NCBI GenBank assembly: GCA_903900335.1
Contig: CAIUMP010000016.1
Coordinates: forward strand, 1-51,672
Length of the DNA stretch: 51,672 bases
From: an uncultured Ignavibacteriota bacterium
GTDB lineage: Bacteria > Bacteroidota > Ignavibacteria > Palsa-1295
Direction: 5' to 3'
The position numbers and the translations under genes were made by a program. Below the pieces are notes generated by a model. That model was not told the DNA's origin, did not search any database, and saw only the letters and a list, made by a program, of their open reading frames with translations. Shown one piece after another: positions 51,163-51,672 of this stretch; within the stretch, counting starts at the first letter, position 1, and each line of letters begins with the position of its first letter.

Positions 51163-51672
51163 ATGGCAATGAAACCCTACTTCCCATGCGCACTCCTCCT
51201 GTTCAGCGTTGCCACGTTTTGCGGGGTAGGTACGATCGCTGCGCAGTCCTCACCGAGCCGGGGGGGAGATTACGGAGGACTCACATCACGAAAAGGAAGT
51301 CAAGTGCAATATATGCAACAGGGGACTAGCCGTTGCGACAGCATGCTTGCAGAAGCTCGGAGTTGGGAGTACCAGCGCAATTACAAACCGGCGTACGACA
51401 CAATGCGCTACTATATCGACCATTGCTATCCCACGGCAGATCCTGACATGGCCTTTGGCGGGCTAAATTCTTCCGCAGGCATAGCTGTGAGTACACCGGA
51501 AGGAAGGCTTGAAATTCGGAACTGGTTATTATCCGTGCTTTCCTATCGTTCCGATGATGCATGGTTTTGCGCTTGTGTTGGTTCTATCGGGCTTTCGTTC
51601 GGCGCGGGCAATGACAAAGCTGGTCTGGCGCTCGCGAAGTTCTTGATTGATAATCCAAGATGCGCTTTCCAA
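51163..51672 (+). CDS. Secreted protein, C-terminal part beyond window
   Basis: Plus-strand ATG 51163 (or 51169) opens a frame of 170 codons that runs off the right edge. The N-terminus is a signal peptide (YFPCALLLFSVATFCGVGTI then AAQ). The mature part contains Cys residues at intervals (GTSRCDSMLAEARSWEY, YIDHCYPTADPDM, DDAWFCACVGSIG) and a helical, TPR-like stretch. It may be another T9SS cargo protein, but the sorting domain would lie outside the window. Confidence 0.75.
   Translation, partial: MAMKPYFPCALLLFSVATFCGVGTIAAQSSPSRGGDYGGLTSRKGSQVQYMQQGTSRCDSMLAEARSWEYQRNYKPAYDTMRYYIDHCYPTADPDMAFGGLNSSAGIAVSTPEGRLEIRNWLLSVLSYRSDDAWFCACVGSIGLSFGAGNDKAGLALAKFLIDNPRCAFQ

Overview
The window looks like a chromosomal segment from a free-living bacterium of the Bacteroidota/Chlorobiota lineage, most likely near Kapabacteria or Ignavibacteria (inference). 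Several secreted proteins end in type IX secretion (T9SS) sorting domains. Exact matches to the Bacteroidetes -7 promoter box (TAnnTTTG) sit just before genes, start sites generally lack Shine-Dalgarno sequences, and the Tgt protein lacks the zinc cysteines in the way I recall for Bacteroidetes enzymes. Base composition is fairly even and moderately GC-rich by eye, apart from a visibly AT-rich patch near 40.4-40.9 kb. Gene density is high and most of the window is core genome.

Layout. 1-2.1 kb: start of a large secreted protein with a collagen-like Gly-X-Y array, running off the left edge. 2.3-5.1 kb: maf coupled to a lone sugar-type ABC permease, converging on a lone NrtD/TauB-type ATPase. 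5.5-9.6 kb: two secreted T9SS-type proteins around a small membrane protein and a DciA-like protein. 9.7-12.6 kb: two crotonase-fold enzymes, a Bax-inhibitor-1 family membrane protein and msrA. 12.7-17 kb: a type III polyketide synthase overlapping an ICMT-type methyltransferase gene, then an Omp85-like barrel and a small membrane-anchored protein. 17-23 kb: translation-related genes (tadA, tRNA-Ile2(CAU), mtaB, tgt) with a GT39-like glycosyltransferase and a DUF512 radical-SAM protein; a perfect 34-bp inverted repeat lies between the tRNA and mtaB. 23-27 kb: ABC ATPase, acyl-CoA thioesterase, bamD, an unknown membrane-tethered protein and gdhA. 27-30 kb: lemA, two TPM-domain genes and a nitrilase-family amidase in one overlapping operon. 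30-35 kb: three small outer-membrane proteins, an acyl-CoA dehydrogenase and an aldehyde dehydrogenase. 35-39.4 kb: a secreted protein, a ZIP transporter, a lipoprotein, plsC and eno. 39.4-41.1 kb: a small accessory patch with a DUF4258-like/DUF2283 pair, two unknown genes and an orphan T9SS sorting-domain remnant. 41.2-46.7 kb: a small unknown protein, a large T9SS protein with an IgGFc-binding-like region, an OmpA-family protein with thrombospondin type 3 repeats, and mscL. 46.8-51.7 kb: ftsK, an 817-bp non-coding stretch, and the start of another secreted protein at the right edge.

How the genes fit together. The dominant themes are envelope biogenesis and surface display (BamD, Omp85-like barrel, OmpA/TSP3, small barrels, T9SS cargo, PlsC, FtsK, MscL), tRNA decoding, and acyl-CoA metabolism (two crotonases, acyl-CoA dehydrogenase, thioesterase, aldehyde dehydrogenase). 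I found no CRISPR array, prophage, transposase or classical defence island. The best candidates for something little described are the PKS-methyltransferase-barrel locus, the 34-bp inverted repeat, the accessory patch at 39.4-41.1 kb, and start codons placed directly after -7 promoter boxes. Start codons were chosen by family length, signal-peptide position and overlap with neighbours; no database search was possible.
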